From NCBI RefSeq assembly GCF_021295395.1, contig NZ_JAIWOU010000001.1, positions 2,796,001 through 2,860,000 of the forward strand: a DNA stretch of 64,000 nt, in the 5' to 3' direction. The DNA comes from Komagataeibacter sp. FNDCR2 (lineage in GTDB: Bacteria; Pseudomonadota; Alphaproteobacteria; Acetobacterales; Acetobacteraceae). Of this stretch, positions 63,917 to 64,000 are shown piece by piece. A program made the translations under genes and the position numbers. The notes under the pieces are model-generated. The model worked only from the letters and a program-made list of their open reading frames with translations, did no database searches and was not told the DNA's origin. Every line of letters starts with the position of its first letter. The stretch's first letter is position 1.

Positions 63917-64000
63917 GGTATGTTCCTGCTACGATATGCTGGCTGGAGAGCATGGTGGGAATCGGAAACGCCCCGGTTTTGACTGACCGCAGCGTTCATT

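Noticed and set aside
1..64000. tRNA genes, rRNA, CRISPR arrays, insertion sequences and prophage genes
   Set aside because: No cloverleaf-like sequence, spaced direct repeats, transposase, integrase or phage structural gene was seen in any gap or frame.

Overview
The window is 64 kb of high-GC, gene-dense chromosome with no sign of a mobile element, CRISPR array, rRNA or tRNA. Several genes place it in the Alphaproteobacteria: a PhyR/NepR/EcfG general stress response locus, the DUF1013 regulator TrcR, an HdaA replication regulator next to purMN and ppk, and an NAD-type isocitrate dehydrogenase. Overall gene content and codon use fit an acetic acid bacterium (Acetobacteraceae, perhaps Komagataeibacter or Gluconacetobacter). 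The genus is an inference from general resemblance, not a demonstrated match.

Layout. 1-8.1 kb: the end of ndk, then purMN (minus strand), divergent from hdaA, ppk, ppx and an amidohydrolase of the hydantoinase family that has lost every metal ligand. 8.2-23.2 kb: one co-directional purine-degradation cluster, in order xdhA, xdhB, xdhC, a LysR regulator, a FAD-dependent urate hydroxylase of HpyO type, an AtzG-like small subunit, an AtzE-family amidase, an HpxW-type oxamate amidohydrolase, allantoate amidohydrolase, ureidoglycine-glyoxylate aminotransferase, PuuE-type allantoinase, OHCU decarboxylase and HIU hydrolase. It is closed by a strong bidirectional terminator. Read as chemistry, this is xanthine to urate to 5-hydroxyisourate to OHCU to allantoin to allantoate to ureidoglycine to oxalurate, then towards oxamate and oxalate. 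No transporter and no hpxZ gene is present.

23.3-36.3 kb: housekeeping genes, mostly on the minus strand (NAD-isocitrate dehydrogenase, aminopeptidase P, a GNAT enzyme, prmA, uvrD/pcrA, a HAD phosphatase, purEK, trcR, a small heat-shock protein, rpmE), with two radC-like genes and two small DUF465 genes among them. The heat-shock gene has a sigma-32-like promoter and a ROSE-like RNA thermometer. 36.5-43.4 kb: mscL, a lipoprotein, secDF, a Gfo/Idh/MocA oxidoreductase and the ABC-F protein Uup. 43.4-49.1 kb: trehalose-6-phosphate synthase and the general stress response locus (phyR, two ecfG-like sigma genes, nepR, a HisKA_2 sensor kinase), with a textbook EcfG promoter in front of the second sigma gene. 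49.2-60.4 kb: cydDC, an OmpA-like lipoprotein, recQ, nrdR-nusB-thiL, an acetyltransferase-like protein, an SDR and glucokinase. 60.4-64 kb: an unrecognised gene, a cupin protein, a Fur-box-preceded thiamine-diphosphate enzyme and an exported protein. A minus-strand terminator in front of the Fur box suggests a small Fur-controlled RNA.

No gap between genes exceeds about 300 bases. Most short gaps hold the terminators, promoters and dyads listed here. Three convergent gene pairs overlap at their 3' ends, which shows how compact the region is.
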